Positions 8,466-16,918 are shown, counted from the stretch's first letter. The stretch: 29,790 bases of DNA from CAYYVJ01 sp964475115 (GCA_964475115.1 CAYYVJ010000013.1:1-29790); one strand, 5' to 3'. Numbers and translations are program-made. The notes: a model not told the origin generated them from the sequence alone.

Positions 8466-9332
8466 TTGGATATTAGTGGAAGGACTAGAGTTTGTGGTTT
8501 GTTAGCAAATCCAGTTGAGCATACATTATCACCTGTATTACATAATACTTTGGCAGAAAAAACTGGAATCAATCTAGTATATGTCCCTTTTAAACCAGAA
8601 GTAGAAAATCTAGGAACTGCTGTAGAAGGTGCTTATTCATTAAATGTATTAGGGCTGAATGTTTCGATTCCCTTTAAACAAGAGGTCATGAAGTATTTAG
8701 TGGATATCGATAAAAGCGCAAAGGATATAGGTGCTGTAAACACCCTTGTTCGTACAGAAGGTGGTTTTAAAGGATATAATACAGATATTTCAGGTCTAAA
8801 GAAGGCATTTTTGTCTGAAGGAATTCAAATAAAAGGTCAGAAAATCATATTACTAGGAGCAGGTGGTGCGGCAAAAGCCATAGCCTACCTTATGGCACTA
8901 GAAGGTGCATCAAAGGTATATATTCTTAATCGTACTTATGGTAGGGCGGCGGTAATTGCAAAAGAAATCAATGAATGCTTTGCAATGGATCATGTGATTC
9001 CACTGGCTCTAGAAGATTATAGGAAACTTCCAAAAGACTCTTATTTGGGGATTCAAACCACAAGTGTAGGAATGCATCCAAATGTAGAACATGCAGTAGT
9101 GGAAGATCCTGAATTTTACAAATTGCTTCATACTGCTTATGACATTATCTATACTCCTGCTGAGACAAAGTTTATGAAATATACAAAAGAAGCCGGTGGA
9201 AGAGCATATAATGGCTTAAAGATGCTTTTGTATCAAGGAGTGGTAGCATATGAATTATGGAATCAGACTCAGGTGGGCCAAGAAGTCGTTGACCTTGTTT
9301 ATAAACGTATGGAACAGGAGCTTAGGAAATAG
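8466..9332 (+). CDS. aroE: Shikimate dehydrogenase (NADP+)
   Basis: Reduces 3-dehydroshikimate to shikimate in aromatic amino acid synthesis. The TTG start at 8466 is supported by AAAGGGG at 8451-8457, only four bases after the yqeG stop, and by the family-typical start MDISGRTRVCGLLANP. Substrate-binding residues are visible in EHTLSP, the catalytic lysine in VSIPFKQEV (Lys71) and the aspartate in GYNTDISG (Asp107). The nucleotide site is GAGGAAKAIA, followed by NRT. 288 residues, a normal length. The start codon of aroK follows directly on its stop. Confidence 0.95.
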   Translation: MDISGRTRVCGLLANPVEHTLSPVLHNTLAEKTGINLVYVPFKPEVENLGTAVEGAYSLNVLGLNVSIPFKQEVMKYLVDIDKSAKDIGAVNTLVRTEGGFKGYNTDISGLKKAFLSEGIQIKGQKIILLGAGGAAKAIAYLMALEGASKVYILNRTYGRAAVIAKEINECFAMDHVIPLALEDYRKLPKDSYLGIQTTSVGMHPNVEHAVVEDPEFYKLLHTAYDIIYTPAETKFMKYTKEAGGRAYNGLKMLLYQGVVAYELWNQTQVGQEVVDLVYKRMEQELRK

Positions 9333-9854
9333 ATGAAAACTATTATTTTAATCGGTTTTATGGGTGCAGGAAAGACGAGTATTGGAAAACGATTTTCAGC
9401 CAGAAACAAAATGGATTTTATAGATACAGATAATTTTATTGAAGATAAAGTGGGAATAAATATTTTTGATATTTTTAAAATACATGGAGAAGAATATTTT
9501 AGAAAATACGAGACGCAAGTCTTGTCTGAACTTTTAGATGAGGGAGGAGATAAAATAATTTCTGTCGGTGGCGGACTTCCAATGAGAGAAGAAAATAGAG
9601 AGCTTCTAAAGCAGTTAGGTACTATTATTTATTTAGAAGTAAGAAAAGAAACCATATTACAGAGGGTTGAACGAGATGCAAGCCGTCCTTTATTAATGGG
9701 TGAAGATCGAGAAGAGAAGGTTTCTAGACTTTTAGAAGAAAGAGATTCTATATATAGAGAACTAGCTGACTTTACTGTTGTAACTGATAACAGAAGTTTT
9801 TTTGAAATCATGGAAGAAATCGAGGTGAGATTAGATGAAAATTCTTGTAATTAA
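9333..9854 (+). CDS. aroK: Shikimate kinase
   Basis: Phosphorylates shikimate at the 3-hydroxyl. 173 residues with a P-loop GFMGAGKTS (residues 8-16), the shikimate-binding DTD at the FIDTDNFIED segment, an arginine in EEYFRKYE, the GGGLP loop and the RPLL lid. The ATG abuts the aroE stop, with AGGA upstream inside aroE. Its last 20 bases overlap the start of aroQ, so translation of the three aro genes is probably coupled. Confidence 0.94.
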   Translation: MKTIILIGFMGAGKTSIGKRFSARNKMDFIDTDNFIEDKVGINIFDIFKIHGEEYFRKYETQVLSELLDEGGDKIISVGGGLPMREENRELLKQLGTIIYLEVRKETILQRVERDASRPLLMGEDREEKVSRLLEERDSIYRELADFTVVTDNRSFFEIMEEIEVRLDENSCN

Positions 9855-10263
9855 TGGACCCAATATTAATTTCCTAGGTATTCGTGAAAAAGGCATCTAT
9901 GGAAAAGAAGACTACTCCTTTTTGGTTAAGACCTTAGAAGAAAAGGCAGAAAAAGAAAATCATGAATTGGAAGTGTTTCAAAGTAATTATGAAGGTGAAA
10001 TCATTGATAAAATTCAAGAATCCTATCATAAAAAGGTGGATGGGATTATTATTAATCCGGGAGCATTGACTCATTACAGCTACGCTGTAAGAGACGCCAT
10101 TGCATCTATAGAAGTGCCAGTCATTGAGGTACATATCTCAAACGTGCATAAAAGGGAAGAATTTAGGCATATTTCTGTGACAGCAGCAGTTTGTCTTGGA
10201 CAAATAGTGGGTCTGGGACTAAAAGGGTATTGTTTGGCAATGGATGCACTTACAAGTAAGTAA
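9835..10263 (+). CDS. aroQ: Type II 3-dehydroquinate dehydratase
   Basis: Dehydrates 3-dehydroquinate to 3-dehydroshikimate. 142 residues, normal for the small type II enzyme. Visible are NGPNINFLGIRE, the loop tyrosine in GIYG (Tyr22), the asparagine in INPGALTHYS, the EVHISN motif with His100 and the REEFRH segment. The start overlaps aroK by 20 bases and has a GAGGTGAG site. With aroE and aroK this gives three consecutive-to-late shikimate steps; the other pathway genes are not in the window. Confidence 0.95.
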   Translation: MKILVINGPNINFLGIREKGIYGKEDYSFLVKTLEEKAEKENHELEVFQSNYEGEIIDKIQESYHKKVDGIIINPGALTHYSYAVRDAIASIEVPVIEVHISNVHKREEFRHISVTAAVCLGQIVGLGLKGYCLAMDALTSK

Positions 10264-10285
10264 GCTTTCTATCAATAAAAAACGG

Positions 10286-10314
10286 TTGATAAATCAAGTG
10301 ATTTAGTATACACT
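10286..10314 (+). promoter_or_regulatory. Probable promoter of efp
   Basis: TTGATA (10286-10291), a 17-base spacer and TACACT (10309-10314). An alternative -10, TATACA, lies two bases upstream. Only weak evidence that efp is separated from the aro genes. Confidence 0.45.
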
Positions 10315-10347
10315 AGTAAAAGAAATTCTAAGGAGGAATTATTAAAG

Positions 10348-10905
10348 ATGATTCAAGCAGGTGATTTTAGAAATGGCCTCACAATTGAAATTGAAGGTAA
10401 CGTATATCAAATAATGGAATTCCAACATGTAAAACCAGGAAAAGGTGCCGCATTTGTTCGTACTAAATTAAAAAATATTATTAATGGTGGTGCAATTGAA
10501 AAAACATTTAGACCAAATGAAAAGTTTCCACCAGCACGTATTGACAGAGATGATATGCAATATTTATATTCAGACGGTGATATTTTCAACTTTATGAATG
10601 TAGAAAATTATGAACAAATAGGCTTAACAGCTGATGATATCGGTGATTCATTAAAGTTTGTTAAAGAAAACGAGATGGTAAAAGTTTGTGCTTTTAACGG
10701 AAAAGTATTTGCGGTAGAGCCACCTATGTTTGTTGAACTTATTATTACTGATACAGAGCCTGGCTTTAAAGGAGATACTGCAACTGGAGCAACGAAACCT
10801 GCTGTAGTAGAAACTGGCGCAACAGTTTATGTTCCTTTGTTTGTAGAAGAAGGTGATAAAATTAAAATTGATACTAGAACAGGTGAATACCTATCTAGAG
10901 CATAA
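10348..10905 (+). CDS. efp: Elongation factor P
   Basis: Relieves ribosome stalling at consecutive prolines. 185 residues with the three-barrel layout. The loop that reaches the peptidyl-transferase centre reads HVKPGKGAAF, with Lys32 at the position modified in Firmicute EF-P. It closes with IKIDTRTGEYLSRA, the usual family end. An AAGGAGG site precedes the ATG. The aroQ-to-efp neighbourhood is shared with Bacillus. Confidence 0.97.
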   Translation: MIQAGDFRNGLTIEIEGNVYQIMEFQHVKPGKGAAFVRTKLKNIINGGAIEKTFRPNEKFPPARIDRDDMQYLYSDGDIFNFMNVENYEQIGLTADDIGDSLKFVKENEMVKVCAFNGKVFAVEPPMFVELIITDTEPGFKGDTATGATKPAVVETGATVYVPLFVEEGDKIKIDTRTGEYLSRA

Positions 10906-10935
10906 TAATCATAATTTAAATAAGTGTTAAGTTGC

Positions 10936-10967
10936 TAATAGGCTCTGTCTTTTGACAGAGCCTATTA
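10936..10967. terminator. Perfect 14-bp hairpin between convergent genes
   Basis: TAATAGGCTCTGTC (10936-10949) and GACAGAGCCTATTA (10954-10967) pair perfectly around a TTTT loop, 31 bases after efp and 23 before the end of the facing gene. It lacks a clear T-run on either strand, so it may terminate weakly in both directions or act as a barrier and stabiliser. Confidence 0.6.
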
Positions 10968-10989
10968 ATGTTTGAAAAAGAATCATTCT

Positions 10990-11937
10990 TTACATGCATA
11001 GAACCTTTTGTGCACGATCAAAAAAATAGACATGATTAGAAAGTCTCTCACCTTCTGAGACCTCATTTATATTTACTTCTTGAACCATTTCTTCTAACTC
11101 TTTTTGCTTTACTTCCCTTGTGGCGGGAACGAGAATAACTTCATGAATACTACTTGGGAGAATGTAAAGATTTTGCTTGATTTGATCTGCAAAGGAAGAG
11201 AGAAGATTCTCATAGAGAATAGCAGAGGCACCATTGATTCTTTCTTCATTTGTTAGCACATACATTTTTGTTCTTTCGAGTTCATATTCTGCATCGTCTG
11301 GGAAAAAAGATTGCTGCAAAAATTCATTAAAGTCTTCTGAAGATTCTTTTTCAGGATATTCTTCTAAGACAAACTCTTTTATAACGTCTTCGATATCTTG
11401 TAACTGTTCTTTAAAAAGCAAAGGAGTATTTTTTTTTGCTTCTTCATATAATTGATTTTCTGTAATATTCCACATATCCATATGTTCATGACGAATAAGA
11501 ACTGTTGCTGCTCCTATGGAATCATTGCTAATCACCACATAAAAGACAATGGCTAAATCCAGGATTCGTTGATAAGGAACCTCCTCTAATAACTTTATGT
11601 TTGTTTCATAATTTATAAGCTTAAAGGCAATTTTTTCTTTCATTTGCTTGTAACACTTAAAGGATTCGATATCAAATGGTATATCATCTTTATGGGCATT
11701 GTAGAGTTCTATTACTTCATCAATAATATCTTCTGGATCTTTTCCCTCATAATAGCTCTTATAATAGTCATTTAAATAAATAGTAGGTGACATACTCTCA
11801 CCTTGCCTCAAAATAGAGATTCCATCCAGCTCGATGTCATTATTCTTTCGAACCTTATGTAATTGAACCTTTACATCTGCATTCATTTTGCTTAAAATAC
11901 CTTCTTGCACATAGCTTAAAAATTCTTCATAATTCAT
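10990..11937 (-). CDS. DUF5688-like protein of unknown function
   Basis: 315 residues, start MNYEEFLSYVQEGILSKM, with an AAAGGAT site before the ATG. No signal peptide or membrane segment is seen. The protein is acidic and helix-rich. Conserved-looking stretches are ISILRQGESMSPTIYLNDYY near residue 40, YEGKDPEDIIDEVIELY, and VPYQRILDLAIVFYVVIS near residue 130. The overall pattern fits the DUF5688 family, which is abundant in Lachnospiraceae and has no known function; this assignment is from memory of the family. Near the C-terminus NLYILPSSIHEVILVPA is also typical. It stands alone, facing efp. Confidence 0.75.
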   Translation of the reverse strand: MNYEEFLSYVQEGILSKMNADVKVQLHKVRKNNDIELDGISILRQGESMSPTIYLNDYYKSYYEGKDPEDIIDEVIELYNAHKDDIPFDIESFKCYKQMKEKIAFKLINYETNIKLLEEVPYQRILDLAIVFYVVISNDSIGAATVLIRHEHMDMWNITENQLYEEAKKNTPLLFKEQLQDIEDVIKEFVLEEYPEKESSEDFNEFLQQSFFPDDAEYELERTKMYVLTNEERINGASAILYENLLSSFADQIKQNLYILPSSIHEVILVPATREVKQKELEEMVQEVNINEVSEGERLSNHVYFFDRAQKVLCM

Positions 11938-12079
11938 AGTTTGCTATCCTTTCTTGTGAAACATATAATGGTAAAATTGAGTACAAAAAAAACAAGTAAC
12001 TAAGACATACTTTTTTCCTGGATCACCCCCTATGAATTATAATTTTAAAGTGAATTTTTGGCAGAAACGCCATGAATAT

Positions 12080-12097
12080 AAAGGTAAGACTACCTTT
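12080..12097. repeat. Small hairpin in the gap before tRNA-Arg
   Basis: AAAGGTA (12080-12086) and TACCTTT (12091-12097) pair around AGAC. The gap 11938-12216 otherwise shows only the tRNA promoter and no coding sequence. Confidence 0.3.
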
Positions 12098-12178
12098 TGA
12101 ATAGAACAAATTTATAGTATCATTTTAAAAGATTATTTTCAAGAGCTTTTTCCAATTTTTATTATTATGGTAAACCCA

Positions 12179-12207
12179 TTGATTATTTTCGTGTTTTGTA
12201 ATAAAAT
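12179..12207 (+). promoter_or_regulatory. Promoter of tRNA-Arg and the genes behind it
   Basis: TTGATT (12179-12184), a 17-base spacer and TAAAAT (12202-12207) end ten bases before the tRNA. No other promoter is visible between the tRNA and the downstream coding gene. Confidence 0.6.
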
Positions 12208-12216
12208 AAGGAGAAT

Positions 12217-12289
12217 GCATCTGTAGCTCAGTGGATAGAGCAGTGGTTTCCGGAGCCGCGTGTCGGGGGTTCGACTCCCTTCAGATGCA
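12217..12289 (+). tRNA. tRNA-Arg, anticodon CCG
   Basis: Full cloverleaf of 73 bases: acceptor arm GCATCTG / CAGATGC (7 of 7 pairs), D-arm GCTC / GAGC, anticodon arm GTGGT / GCCGC with the seven-base loop TTCCGGA (anticodon CCG at 12250-12252), and T-arm GGGGG-TTCGACT-CCCTT with two G-U pairs. The discriminator base is A12289. The CCA end is not encoded (TCC follows). It reads CGG codons, which are rare in this AT-rich DNA. Confidence 0.96.
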
Positions 12290-12306
12290 TCCTTTCATTA
12301 AGGAGG
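12290..12306 (+). promoter_or_regulatory. Possible SD-masking hairpin behind the tRNA
   Basis: TCCTT (12290-12294) can pair with AAGGA (12300-12304), which is part of the AAGGAGG ribosome binding site of the next gene. A cut at the tRNA 3' end would leave an mRNA that begins with exactly this small stem. Confidence 0.35.
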
Positions 12307-12316
12307 TAATTGAATA

Positions 12317-13057
12317 ATGATTGAAAAAATTAAGCAATTTATGCTTACCTATGGCAAGGCAGTTATTGTAACTATTTTGTTGATAGTTTTAAGTGTAGTT
12401 CTTGTAAAATGTACGGATGGTAATAATACTGTCCAAGAGACCACAAAAGATGAAACGGTGGAAACAACCACCATAGATAATACAGATTCAAGTACAGGAG
12501 AATCAGAGACTATATCAAATGAATTAAAAAGAGATGCTTATCCAAAGATTAATACTTTGCTAAATTCTTATTTTGATGCAAAGCTTACGTCTGATGTGGA
12601 TAAATTAAGCCAATTGGTATATCCTATAGAAGGATTGACACAGGAACAACTACAAGTGGAAGTAGAAGGGATCGAAGGATATAGTAATCTTGAAGTTTAT
12701 ACAAAACCAGGATTATTAGCAGATACATATGTTGCTTGGGTATATTATGAAATTAAGTTTTTAAATACTCAAATTGCAGCGCCTGCCTTAAGTAAGATGT
12801 ATATTTGTACAGATGAGCAAGGGGAAGTATATATCTATAACGGAATGATTGAGGGCGAGATTACATCTTATATTGATGAATTATCAAAAGACCCAGAAGT
12901 GCGAGCTTTAATCGACACTGTAAATCAAAAGTTTCAAGAGGCCCTAAATTCAGATGCAGAATTAAATGCACTTTTTATGCAATTAGATGAGAAAAATGCG
13001 GGTGGAGAAGAAACAAATGAAGAAGAAAGCAATCAAGAAGAATCAAGTGGACAATAG
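12317..13057 (+). CDS. Membrane-anchored protein of unknown function
   Basis: 246 residues, ATG with AAGGAGG ten bases upstream. Residues about 14-31 form a single hydrophobic segment (AVIVTILLIVLSVVLVKC). Its end, LVKC, could be read as a weak lipobox, but the segment is better explained as a membrane anchor. A Thr/Glu/Ser-rich linker follows (about 35-65), then an extracellular domain of about 150 residues (Tyr-rich, beta-containing) and an acidic Glu/Asn/Ser tail. The middle part resembles NTF2-like folds in length and pattern, but no family was recognised. It lies between tRNA-Arg and rluF and overlaps rluF by 41 bases, so it is part of the same transcription unit. Confidence 0.75.
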   Translation: MIEKIKQFMLTYGKAVIVTILLIVLSVVLVKCTDGNNTVQETTKDETVETTTIDNTDSSTGESETISNELKRDAYPKINTLLNSYFDAKLTSDVDKLSQLVYPIEGLTQEQLQVEVEGIEGYSNLEVYTKPGLLADTYVAWVYYEIKFLNTQIAAPALSKMYICTDEQGEVYIYNGMIEGEITSYIDELSKDPEVRALIDTVNQKFQEALNSDAELNALFMQLDEKNAGGEETNEEESNQEESSGQ

Positions 13058-13793
13058 CAGTAAAAATGAGGAATTCATTCGATTAAATAAATATTTGAGT
13101 GAGGCAGGGTTCTGTTCTAGAAGAAGAGCAGATACCCTGATTGAAGAAGGAAAAGTTCTTGTAGATGGAAAAGTTGCAGTTCTTGGAGAAAAAATAAGAC
13201 AGGGACAAGTAGTAGTAGTCGATAAAGAAAAAGTAAAAGAGGATCATTCTTTTGTTCTTTTAGTGTTTCATAAACCAGTTGGAATCGTTTGTACAACAGA
13301 TACAAGAGAAAAGAATAATATTGTAGACTATATTAATTACCCCAAGAGAATCTTTCATATTGGAAGATTAGATAAAGATTCTGAGGGTCTTATTTTGATG
13401 ACTAATAATGGTGAAATCGTAAATAAGATTTTAAGAGCTGGTAATCATCATGAAAAAGAATATATTGTTACGGTCGATAAACCTGTTACAGAAGAATTTT
13501 TAAATCAAATGCGAAAAGGTGTTCCGATTCTAGATACTGTTACAAGACCTTGCAAAGCTTGGAAAGAAGGAAAATTTGTATTTCGCATTATTTTGACTCA
13601 AGGACTGAATCGTCAGATACGTAGAATGAGTGAATACTGTGGTTATAATGTAGTTCGTTTAGAAAGAATTAGAATCATGAACATTCAACTAGGTAATTTA
13701 AAAGTAGGTAAATATAGACATATAACAAGAACTGAATTAGAACAATTAAATCGGTTGTTGAAGGATTCTTCGTCAGAAACAATTAAATTATAG
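13017..13793 (+). CDS. rluF: 23S rRNA pseudouridine synthase, RluF type
   Basis: Isomerises a uridine in 23S rRNA (U2604 in E. coli numbering). The ATG at 13017 is preferred because GGTGGAG (13001-13007) lies 9 bases upstream; ATGs at 12987 and 12996 lack a site. The 258 residues contain an S4 RNA-binding domain (about 20-65, IRLNKYLSEAGFCSRRRAD) and the catalytic domain with Asp119 in HIGRLDKDSEGL. Family-typical are FHKPVGIVCTTD, NNIVDYINYPKRIF and LTQGLNRQIRRM, which fit RluF better than RluB. It overlaps the preceding gene in another frame; ligA starts 20 bases after its stop. Confidence 0.92.
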   Translation: MKKKAIKKNQVDNSSKNEEFIRLNKYLSEAGFCSRRRADTLIEEGKVLVDGKVAVLGEKIRQGQVVVVDKEKVKEDHSFVLLVFHKPVGIVCTTDTREKNNIVDYINYPKRIFHIGRLDKDSEGLILMTNNGEIVNKILRAGNHHEKEYIVTVDKPVTEEFLNQMRKGVPILDTVTRPCKAWKEGKFVFRIILTQGLNRQIRRMSEYCGYNVVRLERIRIMNIQLGNLKVGKYRHITRTELEQLNRLLKDSSSETIKL

Positions 13794-13813
13794 AGATGGA
13801 AGGTGAATCATTG

Positions 13814-15751
13814 ATGCAGAGAATGAAAGAGTTAGTGATTCTTTTAAATGAAGCGGGCAAGGCATACTATCAAGAAGACAGAGAAATAATGAGCAATTTA
13901 GAGTATGATAAACTTTATGATGAACTTTTAGCTCTAGAAGAGGAAACGAATACCATACTTGCAGGTAGCCCTACTGTAAAAGTGGGTTATGAGTTACTGA
14001 GTGAATTACCAAAGGAAGCCCATGATAAACCAATGCTTTCTTTAGATAAGACCAAAAATCCAGAAGAATTAGAGGCTTGGTTAATGGGCAAGGAAGGGCT
14101 CTTATCTTGGAAATTAGACGGTCTAACTGTGGTTTTAACCTATCGTGAGGGTGTGTTAACAAAAGCCGTTACAAGAGGAAATGGAGAGATAGGAGAGGTT
14201 ATTACTAACAATGCCAAAGTATTTAAAAATCTCCCGATTCGAATAAGTTATAAAGATGAATTGATTCTGCGTGGAGAAGCTGTTATAAAGTATTCTGATT
14301 TTAACAAGATAAATGCAGAGATTAGTGAAATAGATTCTAAATACAAAAACCCGAGAAATCTTTGCAGTGGTTCCGTGCGTCAACTTAATAATGAAATCAC
14401 AGCAAAACGAAATGTTAATTTTTATGGATTTTCCTTAGTGAAAGCAGATGGAATTGATTTTAAAAACTCTAGAGAAAATCAATTAAAATGGATAGCAGAA
14501 CAAGGATTTGAAGTAGTAGAATACAAAAAGGTTACAAAAGACAATATTTCGGTTGTGATAAAAGATTATGCAGAAGCTGTTACGAGCCATGATTTACCAA
14601 GTGATGGCTTAGTTTTATTGTATGAAGATATCAGTTATGGTAATTCTCTTGGAGCAACGGCTAAATTTCCTAGAGATGCCATTGCTTTTAAATGGGCAGA
14701 TGAAATAGGTACTACGAAGTTAATTTCCATAGAATGGAGTCCTTCTAGAACAGGACTCATTAATCCTGTGGCTATCTTTGAACCTGTTGAATTAGAAGGA
14801 ACGACAGTAAGTCGTGCCAGTGTTCATAATATTAGTATTTTAGAAGCGCTTGCCCTTGGTGAAGGGGATACCATAGAAGTATATAAGGCAAATATGATAA
14901 TTCCACAAATTTCCGATAATATAACGAGAAGTGGGTCCATAGAAATACCAAAGGAATGTCCTGCTTGTGGCGGACGTACTGAGATTTTTCAAATAAATGA
15001 TGTTAAGACATTATATTGTACCAACGATGATTGTAGTGCCAAGAAGATTAAAGGTTTTTCACATTTTGTTGGTCGAAATGCAATGAATATCGAAGGTCTT
15101 TCGGATGAAACCTTAAATAAATTTATTGAGCAAGGCTATATAAAAGAGTATGCAGATATCTATCATCTAGAGGACTATAAAGAACAAATACTATCCTTAA
15201 AAGGATTTAAAGAAAGAGCCTATAACAATATTATTATGGCTGTAGAAGCTTCAAGGGAAGTGACACTTCCGAAACTTATTTATAGTTTGGGAATTGCAAA
15301 TATTGGTCTTGCAAATGCTAAGATGATATGTAAAAGCTTTGATCATGATTTGGAAAAGATGAGAAGAGCAACCTTGGAGGAGTTAACTACAGTTGAGGGA
15401 ATCGGTGACGTAATAGGCCAAGCCTTTGTAGATTACTTTTTAGATGAAAAGAAGATGGAAGAGTTTGATAAACTTTTACAAGAGTTAAAACTTCAAAAAG
15501 ATGCAGCTAGCACAAATCAAAACTTATTAAATATAACCTTTGTTATAACAGGTTCTCTTGATCATTTTGAAAATAGGGAAGCTTTAAAAGAGCTAATAGA
15601 ATCAAGGGGTGGAAAAGTCACCGGCTCTGTAACATCGAAAACGAATTATTTGATAAATAATGATAAAGAATCCACTTCCTCAAAGAATAAGAAGGCAAAG
15701 GAATTGAATATTCCTATTCTTTCAGAAGAAGACTTTCTTGCATTGGAATAA
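13814..15751 (+). CDS. ligA: NAD+-dependent DNA ligase
   Basis: Seals nicks in replication and repair. ATG 13814 is chosen because GGAAGGTG lies 8 bases upstream; ATG 13796 has no site. The 645 residues show a Ia-type N-terminus, the adenylation motif with nucleophile Lys100 (WKLDG), an OB fold, a four-cysteine zinc finger (CPACGG and CTNDDCSAK), helix-hairpin-helix repeats and a C-terminal BRCT domain (about 570-645, FVITGSLDHFENREALKELI). Odd: the usual TRGDGxxGEDVT reads TRGNGEIGEVIT, and AAGSLRQLD reads CSGSVRQLN, so this is a divergent clade. Such variants seem common in Lachnospiraceae, but a second, canonical LigA elsewhere is possible. Confidence 0.92.
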   Translation: MQRMKELVILLNEAGKAYYQEDREIMSNLEYDKLYDELLALEEETNTILAGSPTVKVGYELLSELPKEAHDKPMLSLDKTKNPEELEAWLMGKEGLLSWKLDGLTVVLTYREGVLTKAVTRGNGEIGEVITNNAKVFKNLPIRISYKDELILRGEAVIKYSDFNKINAEISEIDSKYKNPRNLCSGSVRQLNNEITAKRNVNFYGFSLVKADGIDFKNSRENQLKWIAEQGFEVVEYKKVTKDNISVVIKDYAEAVTSHDLPSDGLVLLYEDISYGNSLGATAKFPRDAIAFKWADEIGTTKLISIEWSPSRTGLINPVAIFEPVELEGTTVSRASVHNISILEALALGEGDTIEVYKANMIIPQISDNITRSGSIEIPKECPACGGRTEIFQINDVKTLYCTNDDCSAKKIKGFSHFVGRNAMNIEGLSDETLNKFIEQGYIKEYADIYHLEDYKEQILSLKGFKERAYNNIIMAVEASREVTLPKLIYSLGIANIGLANAKMICKSFDHDLEKMRRATLEELTTVEGIGDVIGQAFVDYFLDEKKMEEFDKLLQELKLQKDAASTNQNLLNITFVITGSLDHFENREALKELIESRGGKVTGSVTSKTNYLINNDKESTSSKNKKAKELNIPILSEEDFLALE

Positions 15752-15800
15752 GCTTATTTTATTGTCCGTATAACATGGAAAATGTCCGTGGTATAGGGGA

Positions 15801-15829
15801 TTGTCTTCTGCATTTGTGCGTGGTAGAAT
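15801..15829 (+). promoter_or_regulatory. Promoter of metA
   Basis: TTGTCT (15801-15806), a 17-base spacer and TAGAAT (15824-15829). The leader is about 33 bases, too short for an S-box or T-box, so no SAM riboswitch controls this copy. The heptamer TGTCCGT occurs twice upstream, near 15762 and 15784. Confidence 0.5.
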
Positions 15830-15868
15830 TACACTAATTAAAAAACATGAAAAGTGAGTGTGAAGAAT

Positions 15869-16774
15869 ATGCCGATAAAAGTTCAGAGTGACTTACCTTC
15901 AAAAGCCATTTTGGAAGAAGAAAATATATTTCTTATGGATGAATATAGAGCAACTATGCAGGATATCAGGCCCTTACAGATCGCAATTCTAAATTTAATG
16001 CCTTTAAAAGTAGATACAGAAACTCAATTACTAAGAGCGTTATCCAATTCTCCATTACAAGTTGATATTACTTTTTTAGTAATTGCTAGCCATACATCAA
16101 AAAATACATCAGCAAATCATTTAAATAAATTTTACAATACCTTTGATCAAGTGAAAGACAGAAAATTTGACGGACTTATTATAACTGGTGCTCCCTTAGA
16201 GCTAAAAGAGTACACAGAAGTTACCTATTGGGAAGAACTGAAATCTATAATGGAATGGTCTAAGACAAATGTAACATCTACGCTTCATCTCTGTTGGGGT
16301 GCTCAGGCAGGACTATATTATCACTATGGTGTCCCTAAACATTTACTAGCTGAGAAGAAATTTGGAATTTTCAAACATAGTATCCTTAATCGAAAATCAC
16401 CTATTGTTAGAGGGTTTGACGACATATTCCATGCTCCTCATTCTAGATATACTGAAACTAGAAGAGAAGATATTGAAAAAGTCCCTGAACTAGAACTTTT
16501 ATCTGTATCAGAAGAAGCCGGCGTTTTCATGGTCTTAGGAGAGGGTGGTAAGCAAATTTTTATTACTGGACATCCAGAATACGATCGCTTCACCCTAGAT
16601 ATAGAGTATAAGCGAGATATCGCTAAAGGCTTAGATATCAAAATACCAGAGAACTATTATACAAACGATGATCCAAGTATAAAACCAGAGCTTACTTGGA
16701 GAGTGCATGCCAATACCTTGTATAGTAATTGGTTGAATTATTATGTTTATCAAGTAACACCTTACGAATTGTAG
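15869..16774 (+). CDS. metA: Homoserine O-acyltransferase, predicted acetyl-CoA-specific
   Basis: First committed step of methionine synthesis from homoserine. The start at 15869 gives the conserved MPIKV N-terminus and 301 residues, and places the catalytic residues at exactly the family numbers: Cys142 (HLCWGAQ), His235 and Glu237 (GHPEYDR). A GTG at 15854 would add five residues and is less likely. Position 111, which decides acyl donor choice in this family (Gly for succinyl-CoA in E. coli, Glu for acetyl-CoA in B. cereus), is Glu here (ITGAPLELKEY). The product is therefore probably O-acetylhomoserine despite the family name. It has its own promoter and is followed by a hairpin terminator. 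Confidence 0.95.
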   Translation: MPIKVQSDLPSKAILEEENIFLMDEYRATMQDIRPLQIAILNLMPLKVDTETQLLRALSNSPLQVDITFLVIASHTSKNTSANHLNKFYNTFDQVKDRKFDGLIITGAPLELKEYTEVTYWEELKSIMEWSKTNVTSTLHLCWGAQAGLYYHYGVPKHLLAEKKFGIFKHSILNRKSPIVRGFDDIFHAPHSRYTETRREDIEKVPELELLSVSEEAGVFMVLGEGGKQIFITGHPEYDRFTLDIEYKRDIAKGLDIKIPENYYTNDDPSIKPELTWRVHANTLYSNWLNYYVYQVTPYEL

Positions 16775-16792
16775 AAAATACAGTTAGTTAAA

Positions 16793-16805
16793 GGCTCTGT
16801 GTCAA
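16793..16805. repeat. Possible IS end remnant
   Basis: GGCTCTGTGTCAA closely resembles GGCTCTTTGTCAA at 18693, which borders the ISL3-like transposase remnant. Only 13 bases match, so it may be a relic of an IS end or chance. Confidence 0.3.
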
Positions 16806-16863
16806 ACCTGCTAAGGAAAGTCAAGAGTTAATTAAAGGAATTTTAATAAATATATGTTAAGAA

Positions 16864-16918
16864 AAGAGCATTATTAATAAGGAACGAGAGAACTCCTTTC
16901 TGAAATAATAATGCTCTT
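16864..16918 (+). terminator. Hairpin terminator behind metA
   Basis: AAGAGCATTATTA (16864-16876) pairs with TAATAATGCTCTT (16906-16918), with a smaller inner stem AAGGA / TCCTT. A short, broken T-run (ATTTC) follows. Confidence 0.6.

Noticed and set aside
15752..15868. SAM riboswitch or T-box before metA
   Set aside because: The predicted leader is only about 33 bases and no S-box or T-box core sequence is present.
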